A DNA stretch of 64,000 bases, taken from positions 4,097,001-4,161,000 of the forward strand of contig NC_135254.1 in assembly GCF_964204865.1 (NCBI RefSeq), given 5' to 3'. Below are positions 22,950 through 34,400 of the stretch, one piece after another. Made by a program: the position numbers and the translations under genes. The DNA is from Styela clava. Taxonomy: Eukaryota; Chordata; Ascidiacea; Stolidobranchia; Styelidae. Numbering within the stretch: position 1 is the first letter of the stretch; the number at the start of each line of letters is the position of its first letter. The notes beneath the pieces are model-generated. The model saw nothing but the letters and a program-made list of their open reading frames with translations. It had not been told where the DNA came from and made no database searches.

Positions 22950-23540
22950 TCCTTCAGCTGTGATGCAAATCCCTACACTGGAACAGAGTATTCCAGGTTT
23001 ACTATACCCTCCAGTCTGTCGGGAAATTATTTGATAGATTCACAGCCAAAGAAATGGATAAAACGAAAGGTGTGGTGCTTAATATTTGTCTGGATTTGAG
23101 TATGTTTAGATACCATAATTTTAGGGACCATATGACTAACTGGCAAAAATTGCTTAATTGGGTTTTTATTTATACATAAGGCTATAAAATGCAAATGTTT
23201 TCTAAGCAATATTGGTTTTGAATGTAGGCAATAAAGCACTACCTGATACATACATTGTGCGCACCAGCTTAACATGCGCTTGATCGATTTTAATTTCAAG
23301 TATTGACCCTGTTTGATTGACATTCATGATAATCAATAATAAGATATCCTAATATCACACACCTGTTCCCTATGTTTTCCAGATTTACTGGATTCAAGTT
23401 CTATCATATTGAATGACGATGAAGTCCATATAATCCAATACATTGCTGGGTTTATTTTACAAAAATGCAAAAACGATGCTAAGACCCGGAAGACTGCAAA
23501 AGAATCCAGTCATTATTTAATCCCGAACCGGACTGTTTGA
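22950..23540 (+). pseudogene. P-type/THAP transposase-like C-terminal remnant
   Basis: One segment encodes VYYTLQSVGKLFDRF and ends at an in-phase GT near 23070. The next, after tgttttccag at 23381, encodes LNDDEVHIIQYIAGFILQKC and stops at about 23540. 'YIAGFIL-K' is common near the C terminus of P-element and THAP9-like transposases. Stops lie immediately before and after, so I treat it as a remnant, or as the downstream exons of the gene starting at 22102. Confidence 0.4.
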
Positions 23541-24090
23541 TAACTGACTCTATGATTGCAGTAATGCAGGAAACAGAATATGGACGCCTAACCGTACCAT
23601 TGCCCAGTGTCCAAGCTGCTCGAAGTTGAATTTAGATTAAACTATGCTCATGAAGGTGTTACAGCCACAGTTTTTAAAAATTTCAATATAGAATCATTTG
23701 CTGCTGGACATCTTGCAAAAATAAGGTGCCGTCAAACAGAATTTATCCCTACGAAAACTGCCTAAAAAATAAATGTAGATGAAGAGCATGATCTCTTTTC
23801 ATTTTATTTTGCAAGGTAGTGCGATTAGATGTGATTCCAGTTTTATTTTTATTACTTTAGCAGTAATTAAACGAAGCAATCTATTTTTCATAACAAAATT
23901 TTCATTGCAATATAGTATATTTTCATGACAATAGGCAATGTAAGTTGCATAATAAAAATACAGCATATCTAGAACTGTTTGAGTTGTCCCAGCGACAGAT
24001 GATTCCAGTTGCGTATTTCTGGAATGAAAATTATTTTCAAGCCAAATCAGAAGCTCACCGATGCTATGGAATGGTCGGAGCACTTTTTTA

Positions 24091-24167
24091 GGCACTCCCG
24101 TAGTATGTGTACCAAGATAGCGCACAACCTGATAACCCCAACCTGGTACACATATTACGGGAGCACC
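24091..24167. mobile_element. 77 bp MITE with exact 8 bp TSD
   Basis: The ends are ggcactcccgtagtatgtg and, in reverse complement, ggtgctcccgtaatatgtg. It is flanked by the perfect 8 bp repeat ctttttta (24083-24090, 24168-24175). Same family as 3161, 58975 and 61258. Confidence 0.85.
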
Positions 24168-24214
24168 CTTTTTTATATCCAAAATTTAGCCAAGTATTCA
24201 TAATATCAAACCAT

Positions 24215-24412
24215 TTATCTATAGACCATGCTGACCAAGAGCTCTGGCCCACCTCTCTGCTGCATCAATCTTGCAGCAGTCTCAGATAGCACCTGGGCTG
24301 CATATTCGACACACACTTTTAGGTAGCTTTGTAAGCACAAGTGGGATTCCGTCAATTTGCTGGAGCGGAACTCTTCGGATGAAAAAGAAGGGTACTGCAC
24401 GAAAATGGTCAT
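24215..24412 (-). pseudogene. P-element-type transposase exon fragment
   Basis: A minus-strand open segment encodes KLTESHLCLQSYLKVCVEYA followed by AQVLSETAARLMQQ. This resembles the P-transposase segment after the catalytic core, where a helix with 'AAQVLS' follows 'LT--H'. The matching segment in the complete element is at 17465-17560. It is collinear with the fragment at 27327-27713 on the same strand, suggesting one decayed element. Confidence 0.5.
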
Positions 24413-27120
24413 CTTTTTTAATAGGCGAATTCAACCAGCGTGACTCGCAAACACATTATTGCGTACTGTTTTGAGTAAATGAAATGATCAGACCCATTGA
24501 ACCATTAAACTATTTATTCATGACCCTACTTTTTACACCGTGTACAGTATAACATCTGGATGAACTTATTTTTCACTATACATTATTTCAAGATCCAGGA
24601 ACAAATATATTTACTATTGTTCTTGTGTTTGGTCTGCTTCTCCCAATCTTTACAAACCATTAGTAGAATTATATCTGAGCTATGCATGTATATATCTATA
24701 TCTTTACCGTATTCACTTTACTTCTGCCAAAAATAAGATGATTGCCAAAAATAAGATGATTCTGCAACGTGGTCAACTGAAATCATATGCTTCGTGTACT
24801 ATTTCCTATAGTGTGCATTTGTCATGATATCACTATGTCCTAACCTTAAATTTAATCTATGAATCAATGCATTTTGTTCATATATATTCATATTATAATT
24901 ACAATTACACTGTGTGCAACCCCAAACACCATGCTTTTAATATTTCATATTCTGAAATGCTGTTTTATTCGATCATCATCCATTAATCTATTTGATTGGT
25001 AATGTGTCTGCATATGCTGCTAGTATTGACACTGCGTATTTCAAAACTTTTTGTAGGACTGAGCCAATAGTAACAGGAGCAGTTCTAACATCCCTATGAT
25101 TAATCGTAACCTTGGATCAATAGTCATTACCTTAAACTATTGATGACTTCAGCATCTGTATGCCCTGCATTGTGGAGTACCGACTTTAATATATTATTTA
25201 CTATGCCAAGACTTAAATACGATGCTTACTTTAATTATTTTTGTTTTCCAATAGACTTATATGTTTACAATCTTTTGTAAAATTATCTTAAATGTTTATT
25301 GACTGTTGTATTGTTTCTCTTTAAAATTGCATTTCTATAAATGAGATTTATTCGAAAAGTTTACTCCAAAATTATTCAATCAGATTTTATACATCATTCG
25401 ATTATTGCATTGCTTGCATAGCTACATTATTATATTTACATGTTGAAAATAACAAGATTGAAATCTTCTTGAATGTCCAATTTTCTCTAAAATGACCTAG
25501 CCATACTCTGTCTAGGATTGATATTTGCAATATCAAATGTTTCATTAGATTTTTAATTTATTTTTATTTATTTATTTTTACTCCATGAGGCTGTCCAAAA
25601 TCGAATAATTGTTTGATTCGAATCGTATAATTTGTCGAAACGAATATCCTCCAAAAATCCTATTTCGATATTGTAATAACGTATTATGCTGTTACATTTA
25701 AAATGATACTGATGATATTTTGTATAACTATGTTTCCAGAGTTATCAATGGAGTATGGAAATCACATGCCTCCCTAAAATATGAGTGTTGAAAGTTGAAA
25801 ATTACAGAGACTCCCAATACCTTATTTACTCAATTCTTATATATTCAGTTTCAATAGGGCATGTGTGGCCTGTATATACTCTTTTAACCCTGTTATCACT
25901 AGTCTAAATTTGTGCAATTTTTTAATAAACATTAATATAAATAAAACTGTTGCCCAAAAATTTCAAAAATGTAGCTAGTTTGATGTGATAATATCCCTAG
26001 ATGAACCTATTGTTACTGTACCAGCCATCAGAATGCAAGAGTGCAGTTATTTGTCTTGTTAATAGATGGTTAATACTAAGTATTGCCATCATAAAACCTC
26101 CACAATGTGTGCTTCCCGATTACTGACTTGAAATGTTCGAATTGATTTGCATTGATGGAACTATCGTTTTCTATGGATACTAAATTGCTCTTTTTCCCTT
26201 ATGTACTCTCTCTAAACATATACTGCCAATAATAACTTGTCAGTCATAACCACGCATGATATATACCCTCGGCATTAGGAGAGACACCCTTTTTCATCGC
26301 AATATGAAGGCTAGAGAAATATCGGGTCGTGAGGATATTTCCGCTTTATGTAGATTATATTGGCCGAAAACAATCGTTTTTGATCCGATTTCGAATATTC
26401 AGTTCGCTGGACATCACGAACTCCATGTAATTAGGTACATTTTTTAGTATGCCTTCCGAAATCTAATTCATTTCTTTCTCTCTGTGTACCCTTCATCCTT
26501 ACTAGATTAGGAATAAATGCCAACAGATACACTCTGGATTGAAATAAAGGGCATTTATTTATTTATTAATAGTGATTATTTGTTCAGCAAACTGTAAGGT
26601 ACTATTTATAAAGAATGATATAATATGCAATTTCATTATAAGCACTATGAATATAATATTGTAATCAAATAGTCACATTATCAAGTTTTCCATCTTTGTA
26701 TCATATTGTTCTTGCCGTTGCATGTCTTAATAGTGAAAATTTTCTGCCATTTGTCGCACCAAGTTTTTCTGTATGTATATTTCAAGCAAAGTGATTTGTA
26801 CATGTTGTCATTTGAAGCCCAATTGAATTTAATGTATCTTGGCAAAGTATGAAATCATCCGAGACTGGACTGGAGAATTCGCTTCATGATTAATTTTCAA
26901 GGTCCTCGATCTTCCCCTAATCATACATGTATTAACTGTTATATCACTCCAATTATTGCTTATTTCAAGCCTCAGGCAGTTACCGTATCCACTGGTATGT
27001 TCTGGCTTCTATCTTTCAGTAGAAATTTTTGATGTGACGAACAATATTCAACCAGCTTAATACATAAGTATTGTATTTATTAGATAGTCTCCTACATTGC
27101 ATGCAAAACAAAAAAATGTT
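24413..27120. other. AT-rich, no gene recognised
   Basis: About 2.7 kb without convincing exons. A plus-strand open frame at 26256-26447 has no recognisable motif. A direct duplication of 'tgccaaaaataagatgat' occurs at about 24726-24762. The region may be intron or body of the decayed P-like element. Confidence 0.4.
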
Positions 27121-27126
27121 ATGAAA

Positions 27127-27215
27127 TGGACCTACTAGGAGTCAAACCCCAGACCTAAAAGCTGAAAATGCCATTGCTTCAACCATCTTATAGCCTAATC
27201 TCAAAAATATTCTGT
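27127..27215 (-). repeat. tRNA-derived SINE-like fragment
   Basis: On the minus strand, 'agatggttgaagcaatggc' resembles a degenerate A box and 'ggtctggggtttgactcc' a B box, at roughly tRNA spacing. Confidence 0.35.
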
Positions 27216-27326
27216 AAGAGTTCTGGTCAACTCTCCAATGAGTATCTTTTTTATTTTATTTCTTATTTATATACATTTAACTGTGAATCCTAATAGTGAA
27301 CTTGGGGGGAGCTGACTCCGATGACC

Positions 27327-27713
27327 TTATGGTCGTATCGCTCCCCCCAGTCTATACCGAATTAACTTTGTGTATATTGTATATATTATTTTGTATACCA
27401 TTGTTCGTTTACGGTTGACAAAACAATAAATCTCTCTCTCTCTCTCATTGAAACATGTATATGGGAAAGTTATCCTCAAATTATTTAACTCATAGAACAT
27501 TTTACGGTTTGCACTAAGTCCATCTGTAATGAGCCCCAAACCCACTTCTCCAACACATTCCCAGAAAATGCTGGCGAGGTGGTCTGAGCGGATAACGTCA
27601 AGTGCTTTGAAAACTTTCCAATCAAACCATGTGCATAAACTTGCAGTGCATTGTGTGCAGGAACTTTTTCTCGACTCTCCCAAGTCAACAAAGCCATCAT
27701 ATCCAACCATCAT
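27327..27713 (-). pseudogene. P-element-type transposase fragment
   Basis: The minus-strand frame contains DGFVDLGESRKS, matching the 'GFVDLG' element of P transposases, and VGLGLITDGLSANRKMFYEL, matching the region around the first catalytic Asp. No other exons are close by, so this is a fragment. Its 3' part overlaps a GA/CT microsatellite (27430-27448) and the dispersed motif at 27300-27365. Confidence 0.65.
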
Positions 27714-28488
27714 ATCTTCTTTTGAATTGTAGACAATATTTTCTTTGACTAGAAAGGTTTATCTTCAAATATTTTGAATCGAAGTTATGTCAGGTTTTGA
27801 ACCAAATTTCGCACATTAAAGTTTGTTTACTAATAATAATTGTACAATTATAAATTTGGGCACTCCTCAACTAATTTTGTTCGCCTACTTTACATCAATT
27901 TGTGTAAAGGAACTGAAACTTATGGACAGGTGTATGTATATATATTCAATTGGCTATGAGTCCCTGAGCTCGTAATAGAAGTGAAACAAGGGAAATCTTC
28001 AAAACACTGTTCCCATCTTTTCCCAGATGAAATAAATATTTCACGATTTAGTGATCTAAAATAATGATAAAAAAAATTTCTTATTTTTGCTCAAAGGAAG
28101 TGCCCACATAGCAGTGTTGTTATGTCATTCGCAAGATGATACTGTTAATGGAAATAAAAATAGAAGGTATTACGCTCAGACAAACAAGCTGAAGTTACTG
28201 ATTCAAGTACTTTGTTAGTGAAAAAATTGTAAAATTTTCAAGGTATTAACATGATGATATCAACACCAGTGGTGAACATTGTGAATTCTTGAAACAGATG
28301 ATCAGAAAAATATGCAATACCTTAAAACGAACAATCTAAGCTGTGTTAGAATTAGATCTCGAAAAGGACACTTCAAAATGTTGACTTGTTGTAGGACTGG
28401 AATTACTGCTGCCAGTTATCCCCTCACAAATGATCGATGTTCAAATAATATGCAGGATATTTGATAAAGTCGTTTCTTTTACATTAAT
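27714..28488. other. AT-rich flank of the BEL element
   Basis: No gene or bounded repeat recognised. It ends in the target-site copy ttaat (28484-28488). Confidence 0.4.
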
Positions 28489-28940
28489 TGTTACGGTAGC
28501 CAAAGTCCAACTTAGTTCAATAGCCCCGCAAATAGTCTATGCAATGCATTTATACGCGCTCCCAAAACCTGTCTTGCTGTCTATGATACACTGGAAATAT
28601 GCAGCTCTGATATTGTTGTTTGAAATGATATTTTAATCCAAGTAAATCCACAGTTAAACAGAGTATTCAGTTATTAAATGTAATCCAATTAAGCAACTAT
28701 ACAGGAATTGATTGCGGTAAATGACAATTGTGTCTATCCAACCAATAGTTCTACGATAAACAGATAAAGTAGATAAGCAAATTTACTATGTGCGCTCCCG
28801 GTTTCAGGTTCTTGCCGAAGAGCCTTGCGGTAACTAAGAATACACATCAGTGAACCACTGCCCACTAGCGGTAATACACAGGAGCTAACTTTGAAAGGGG
28901 GTACACACAATACAAAAACTAACTATTGGCCCCAGTAACA
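28489..28940 (-). repeat. 3' LTR of BEL element (452 bp)
   Basis: On the coding strand the LTR begins TGTTACTGGGGCC and ends GGCTACCGTAACA. The coding-strand sequence just before it, tttttggggagcca, is a plausible polypurine tract. Confidence 0.95.
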
Positions 28941-29020
28941 TGGCTCCCCAAAAAGGGTTCTTTGTTGACAAAGAAAACTTTTTTAAACGAAACATATGTA
29001 CAGTACAAAAAGTAATAAAA

Positions 29021-31474
29021 CTAAGATGTTGGCTCCTCGTCCGGGGAATCGCCATCTTTGGCTGCACGAACCAACAACACAAGTTTATGTATCGGTCTGT
29101 CGAGGTATGTCACCGCTTTTGTTCGTTTGCCTCTGGAATCAAGATTACAATCGGCAACAAGAACTCTAACTTTTCGAATGAGGCCATCCTCAGACGGATA
29201 CAAGGCATCAACTCTGGCAAGTTGCCATTCATTTCTTGGGGCATTCTCATCGTTCACTATGACAATATCTCCAACACATAAATTCAGTTCAGTTTTAGTC
29301 CATTTCCCTCTTGGTTGTAGTGTTTGTAGATACTCCAATCTCCATCGATACCAAAATTGGTTCACAATGTACTGGACTCGTCTCCATCGACGTCTTGCAT
29401 ATACATCAGCTCTTTGAAATTGTCCAGGTGGAGGCAGAAGAACCTTTGGCTTCATCGTCAAAAGATGATTTGGTGTTAATGGCTCGGGTGAACCCACATC
29501 ACCTAAATTAGAAACTGTAAGTGGTTTAGAATTAACCAAATGTTCAGCCTCCACAAGTACAGTACGAAAACTTTCATCATCAAGCTGTGAACCGAACTTT
29601 TGCATAATTGGCTCCAGAGCATTTCGAACTGTCCTTATTTGACGTTCACAACTTCCATGCATATGACTACATTTTGGAACATTAAACTTGAATTCGAACC
29701 AATCACACTCATTAGACAATAAATATTCTCTGACCTTGCATTGATCTATCTCACCAATAGCTTTTAGTAATTCGTTTCTTCCTCCAATAAAATTTGTTCC
29801 ACAATCTGCTCTCAACTGCTTAATTGTTCCTCGTCTTGCTAGGAATCTCCTCAAGGCATTGAGAAATGAATCTGTATCTAATGAATTTGCAGACTCTAAA
29901 TGAACTGCTCTGGAAGATAAACAAGTGAATATTATACCATATCTCTTTAAAATAGATCTACGCTCCTTTATTTCAAAAGGGCCGAAAACATCAACAGCTG
30001 AATAATCAAATAAGGCTGCTTCATTCACACGATCCTCTGGAAGATCGCTCATCCTTTGAACCTCAAGAGGTCTTCGGATACGTCTGCATGCAACACATGA
30101 AGTTATAAATTGTGACACAGCTGAGGTGCCTCCAACAATCCAATACCCATTTTGACGTATCTCATTCAGTGTCATTCCGCGTCCCATATGATGAACTTTC
30201 ATATGAAAATGACGAATAATCAAATTAGTAACATGAGAATGCCTTGGCAAAAGCAATGGATGCTTACAATCCATGGGCATATTTGCTCTCCCTATTCTAC
30301 CACCTACACGAATTAGTCCATCTTCATCGATATATGGATCCAATTTGTAAATTGAACTTCGGCTAAGTTTGTTTCGAATTTTAATTTTGGCTCGATCCAA
30401 AATTGCACCAGAAACTGCACAACTTTGCAGCTGCTCTATTTCCTCTGAAAAATGAATTTGCTGTAAACATCTGATAATTACTTTCTCTGAAATCGACAAA
30501 TTTTCAACTTCCAAATTATTCGCACAATCAACTTTTCTCAGCTTGTGACAAAATCGAATACAGTTGGCCACAGCTCGCTTGGCTTTGAACCAAGAAGAAA
30601 ATATGTCCAGTCTATCAATATCAAAATTATACCCAACAGTATTCTCTTTTTCAACTGTTATGAACGCTGTTGCCTTTTTCATTTCATGTTTCAACAAGGC
30701 ATCTGTTTTATCATTTGGTACATAGGAAACTTCTGGTGGTTCATAAGCTCCTTTACATTGCAAAAACTCAGGACCATTCCACCATTTTGAATCAGCAATT
30801 AACTTTTTTACTGATATACCACGACTTGCCAAATCACTTGGGTTTTGATTAGATTCAACATGTAACCATGTACTAACATCAGACACATCAAGAATTTGTT
30901 GTATCCTATTTGCAACAAATACATGAAATCTTTTCACTGGATTGTTCACATAACCCAGCACCACCATACTATCAACCCAAAAATATTCCTTAATATTTTC
31001 ATACCTTAGTTCTTCCCGTAAATATCTGCTCATTCGTGCAGAAATTGTAGCTGCTGTCAATTCCATCCTTGGAATGGAAATTTGCTTCAACGGAGCAACA
31101 CGAGATTTCCCCATGAGCAAGGTGCAGTGTGAATCTCCATTTTCATTCACCAATCTGACATATGAACATTGACCATAACCAGACTGACATGCATCTGAGA
31201 AATGATGCATTTCAACAACTTTCACTACTCCAAAATTTGGTGGTTTGATGCATCTGCTAATTGTTAAATTATCAATGCCATGTAAGTCGTCAATCCATGC
31301 ATTGACTCTTGGTTGTACATTCTCTGGGATAGGATCATCCCAATCAATTTTGCTTTTACAAAGTTCCTGCAAAATTTTCTTACCTTCCAATATCACAGGT
31401 GACAGAAATCCCATTGGATCAAATATAGAACTCACAATTGATAGAAATCCTCTTCTGGTTCGTGGTTGATTTTT
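29021..31474 (-). CDS. BEL pol, C-terminal part: RNase H, integrase, DUF5641
   Basis: This continues in the same frame after the TAG at 31475. It opens with the conserved BEL segment SSIFDPMGFLSPVILEGKK. An RNase H-like region follows (FSDACQSGYGQ, then IPRMELTAATISARM). The integrase zinc-binding HHCC is visible as HFHMKVHH and CVACRR. The integrase core has the first Asp in DYSAVDVFGPF, the second in LRADCGTNFIGG and the Glu in MHGSCERQIRT. The C terminus matches DUF5641 (RRWRRVQYIVNQFWYRW; VGDIVIVNDENAPRNEWQLA). About 800 residues. All catalytic motifs look intact. Confidence 0.9.
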   Translation of the reverse strand, partial: KNQPRTRRGFLSIVSSIFDPMGFLSPVILEGKKILQELCKSKIDWDDPIPENVQPRVNAWIDDLHGIDNLTISRCIKPPNFGVVKVVEMHHFSDACQSGYGQCSYVRLVNENGDSHCTLLMGKSRVAPLKQISIPRMELTAATISARMSRYLREELRYENIKEYFWVDSMVVLGYVNNPVKRFHVFVANRIQQILDVSDVSTWLHVESNQNPSDLASRGISVKKLIADSKWWNGPEFLQCKGAYEPPEVSYVPNDKTDALLKHEMKKATAFITVEKENTVGYNFDIDRLDIFSSWFKAKRAVANCIRFCHKLRKVDCANNLEVENLSISEKVIIRCLQQIHFSEEIEQLQSCAVSGAILDRAKIKIRNKLSRSSIYKLDPYIDEDGLIRVGGRIGRANMPMDCKHPLLLPRHSHVTNLIIRHFHMKVHHMGRGMTLNEIRQNGYWIVGGTSAVSQFITSCVACRRIRRPLEVQRMSDLPEDRVNEAALFDYSAVDVFGPFEIKERRSILKRYGIIFTCLSSRAVHLESANSLDTDSFLNALRRFLARRGTIKQLRADCGTNFIGGRNELLKAIGEIDQCKVREYLLSNECDWFEFKFNVPKCSHMHGSCERQIRTVRNALEPIMQKFGSQLDDESFRTVLVEAEHLVNSKPLTVSNLGDVGSPEPLTPNHLLTMKPKVLLPPPGQFQRADVYARRRWRRVQYIVNQFWYRWRLEYLQTLQPRGKWTKTELNLCVGDIVIVNDENAPRNEWQLARVDALYPSEDGLIRKVRVLVADCNLDSRGKRTKAVTYLDRPIHKLVLLVRAAKDGDSPDEEPTS

Positions 31475-34400
31475 CTATTGCAAATGATAGCGAAAAACAT
31501 CATCATTCACATCCCACAGCATACCTAGAACTCTCTCAATTGGAAGTGGATCATTATTCAAATCAATTGTTTTTACACTACTAGCCCGATCACATTCAGG
31601 AATAGATTCTATGACTTCTCTCCGATTCGACACAAATTTATGCAACTTTAGACCTGCTTTGGCACACAGAGAAGTACTATTTTTAATGAGCAACTTAGCT
31701 TCATTAACAGTTTCGAGAGACTGTAAACCATCATCCACATAAAAATTATCTCTCACAAAATCAGCTGCTTCTATCCCAAATGCCTTTTCACCATCATCTC
31801 CAGCTAATTTCAATCCATACATTGCAACACCTGGGCTACTACGAGCACCAAATGGATGTCGAGTCATTCTATACTCAGTTAATTCTGATTCGGTGTTACC
31901 ATTATTCCACCAAAAGAATCTCAACAAATCTCTGTCTTGTTCTCGTACAACAAACTGATGGAACATACCTTTTATGTCTCCCATTACAGCAATTTCCTCT
32001 TTCCGAAATCGGCACAAAATTCCTGTCATTCCACTCATAAGATCTGGTCCAGTGAGCAAATGATCATTAATGCATTCTCCTTTATACAAAGCACTCAAAT
32101 CGAAAACAACTCTGATGGTTTTCTTCTTACTATGAAAAACAGCAGTATGTGGCACATAATTAACTTTTCCATCACTAACAACAAGTCTATTTTCTGGCAC
32201 CCTTTCAGCATAATTTTTTATCATATCTTCCATGAATTCAACATATTTACTTTTATACTCTGAATCCTTTTCAAATCGTTTTTTCAATTGCATTACTCGT
32301 TTCAATACCATGGGCTTGTTATTCGGTAATTTAACTTGGTCACATTTCAATGGTAAAGGCATTTCATACATTCCATTGTCACATTTAATAACATTTCCAG
32401 AAAGTATTTTCACAAACCTTTGATCCTCAATTGACATATTTTCATGCTTACTTTTGTGATCAACAAAATCTATTTCCATCATCTGATTGAGCTGTTGAGG
32501 ACTTACAATTTCTTTTACTTTTGTGGAAAATACAAATGATGATTTACCATTGCTCTCTAACAGATTTTCCGCTGTGGAACAATCTTGTGTCACTTCGACA
32601 CGATGAGATATTGAACTTTTATCATCACGTTTGCCATTTTTGCAAACATTTCCAATTATTCCCCAACCCAATATAGACTTTTGACCATATGGATCATTTT
32701 CCCGTCCATGAATTATGTCACGAGGCCTTACCGCACTAGGAATGTTACTACCAATGAGAATACTGACCTTCAATTTTGAATCATAAGGCATAAGTTTGTC
32801 TGCAATTTTCTCCAAATGTTTCCACTGTTTGGCAACTTCAGGTTTTGGAATTTGTGAAGGGCTCGCAGGTACTTGCTCACGAGTATAAGCTTGTGGAATA
32901 TCTATCTTTACTTGACGATCCATACTCATCACCTGTAGTCCTCTGATTCTCTGCGAAGACACCAACGCTCCAGATTTCATCATCGTAGAGAGTTTTAACT
33001 GTGTCTGTACACCTTTCACATCAAGTTGCTTTTGCAATTCCTCAGAAACAAAACAACAATTAGATTGATCATCTAATATGCAGTAGCACTGGATTTCCTT
33101 AGATGGATTTTTACTATTTCTCACAAATACTGGAACAATCATAGAATTATGTTTGCCACCACTTTGACCTTCTATGGTGCAAACTTGAGTACATTTAGAA
33201 TCACTTTTATCAAGAGTTTTAACCACATGGAGGGCAGTCAAATGTAACCTATTGCAAATCTTACATGTAACCCTCTGCTTACAAAAATTAACCCTGTGAC
33301 CTCTATTAGAACCACATCCATAACACAGTCTCTCTTTCAGAAAAAAGGTCTTCTTGTCCTTTATTGACAATTTACCAAATTCATCACAATCATCTATATG
33401 ATGACAAACACTACAAAATGGGCATTTGTTCGCATTCATATTTTCTACTTTATGAGCATATGCTCTCGCATTCTGTGCACTTCTATAACTGGAAAAAGAC
33501 TTACTTTTCTTTTCCCTGTCATCATATGACTTCACATATTCACGATTTTTGTTCATATGTTCAAGCTCAGGAATATTCTCCTTTTCTGACGCTTCATTTA
33601 CAAATTTAACAATTTCATCAAAAGGTGGATAGCTATTTTTTCCATATTTTGATCTCCAATTTTTAACAGTACCACGCCAAGCATCTTGCAAATAGGTTGG
33701 TAAACGTTCAATTACTTTTACACTTTCAACAGAAAAATCAAGTACCTCCAGATCTTTGATCTTATGTTTTGCAACTTTGACTTGGTCAAGGAAATCACCA
33801 TATCTCTGAATTCCAGCAGCATCACGAAATCTAATTCTTGGCCATGATGCCAATTTTTCAAGAAATGCTTTACATATGACACTTTCATTGCCATATCTTG
33901 ACTTCAATTTTTCCTTTGCTTCTGCATACGCAGTATCAGACTGTAACAACACAAGATCTTGAATCATTGTTTTAGGATCCCCTGATAAATGTTGACTGAG
34001 TAAATTAAGTTTTTGGCGTACATTGGTAGTTTTAGCTTCAATAAGAGCATCAAAATCAGATTCCCAGGCAGGAAATTTTAATGGATTACCATCAAAAATA
34101 TCAACTTTAATTTGTGGCAAAGCATATGCATTGCCTAGCATACTATTTGATATTGCCAACTCTCTCAAACATGCACTTAAATCATTATTTAAATGAGAAA
34201 CACTATTCATGTTAACTTCAGGAGAAACAAATGTAGTGTACGCACCTGATGGAGAATGCTGAAAAGCATTTGCATGTTGTGAATTCATACCTAAATTAAT
34301 ATTCTCACATACAATATCATTTGAGTTATCTTCTCCATGAATTGTTTTCAAACTATGATCCCAATCTGATTTCAAGATCTGTGATTGTTGACTACTTGAA

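Noticed and set aside
27485-27732. Overlapping ORFs at the P-like fragment
   Set aside because: Shadow frames; only the frame with ITDGLSANRKMF matches a known family.
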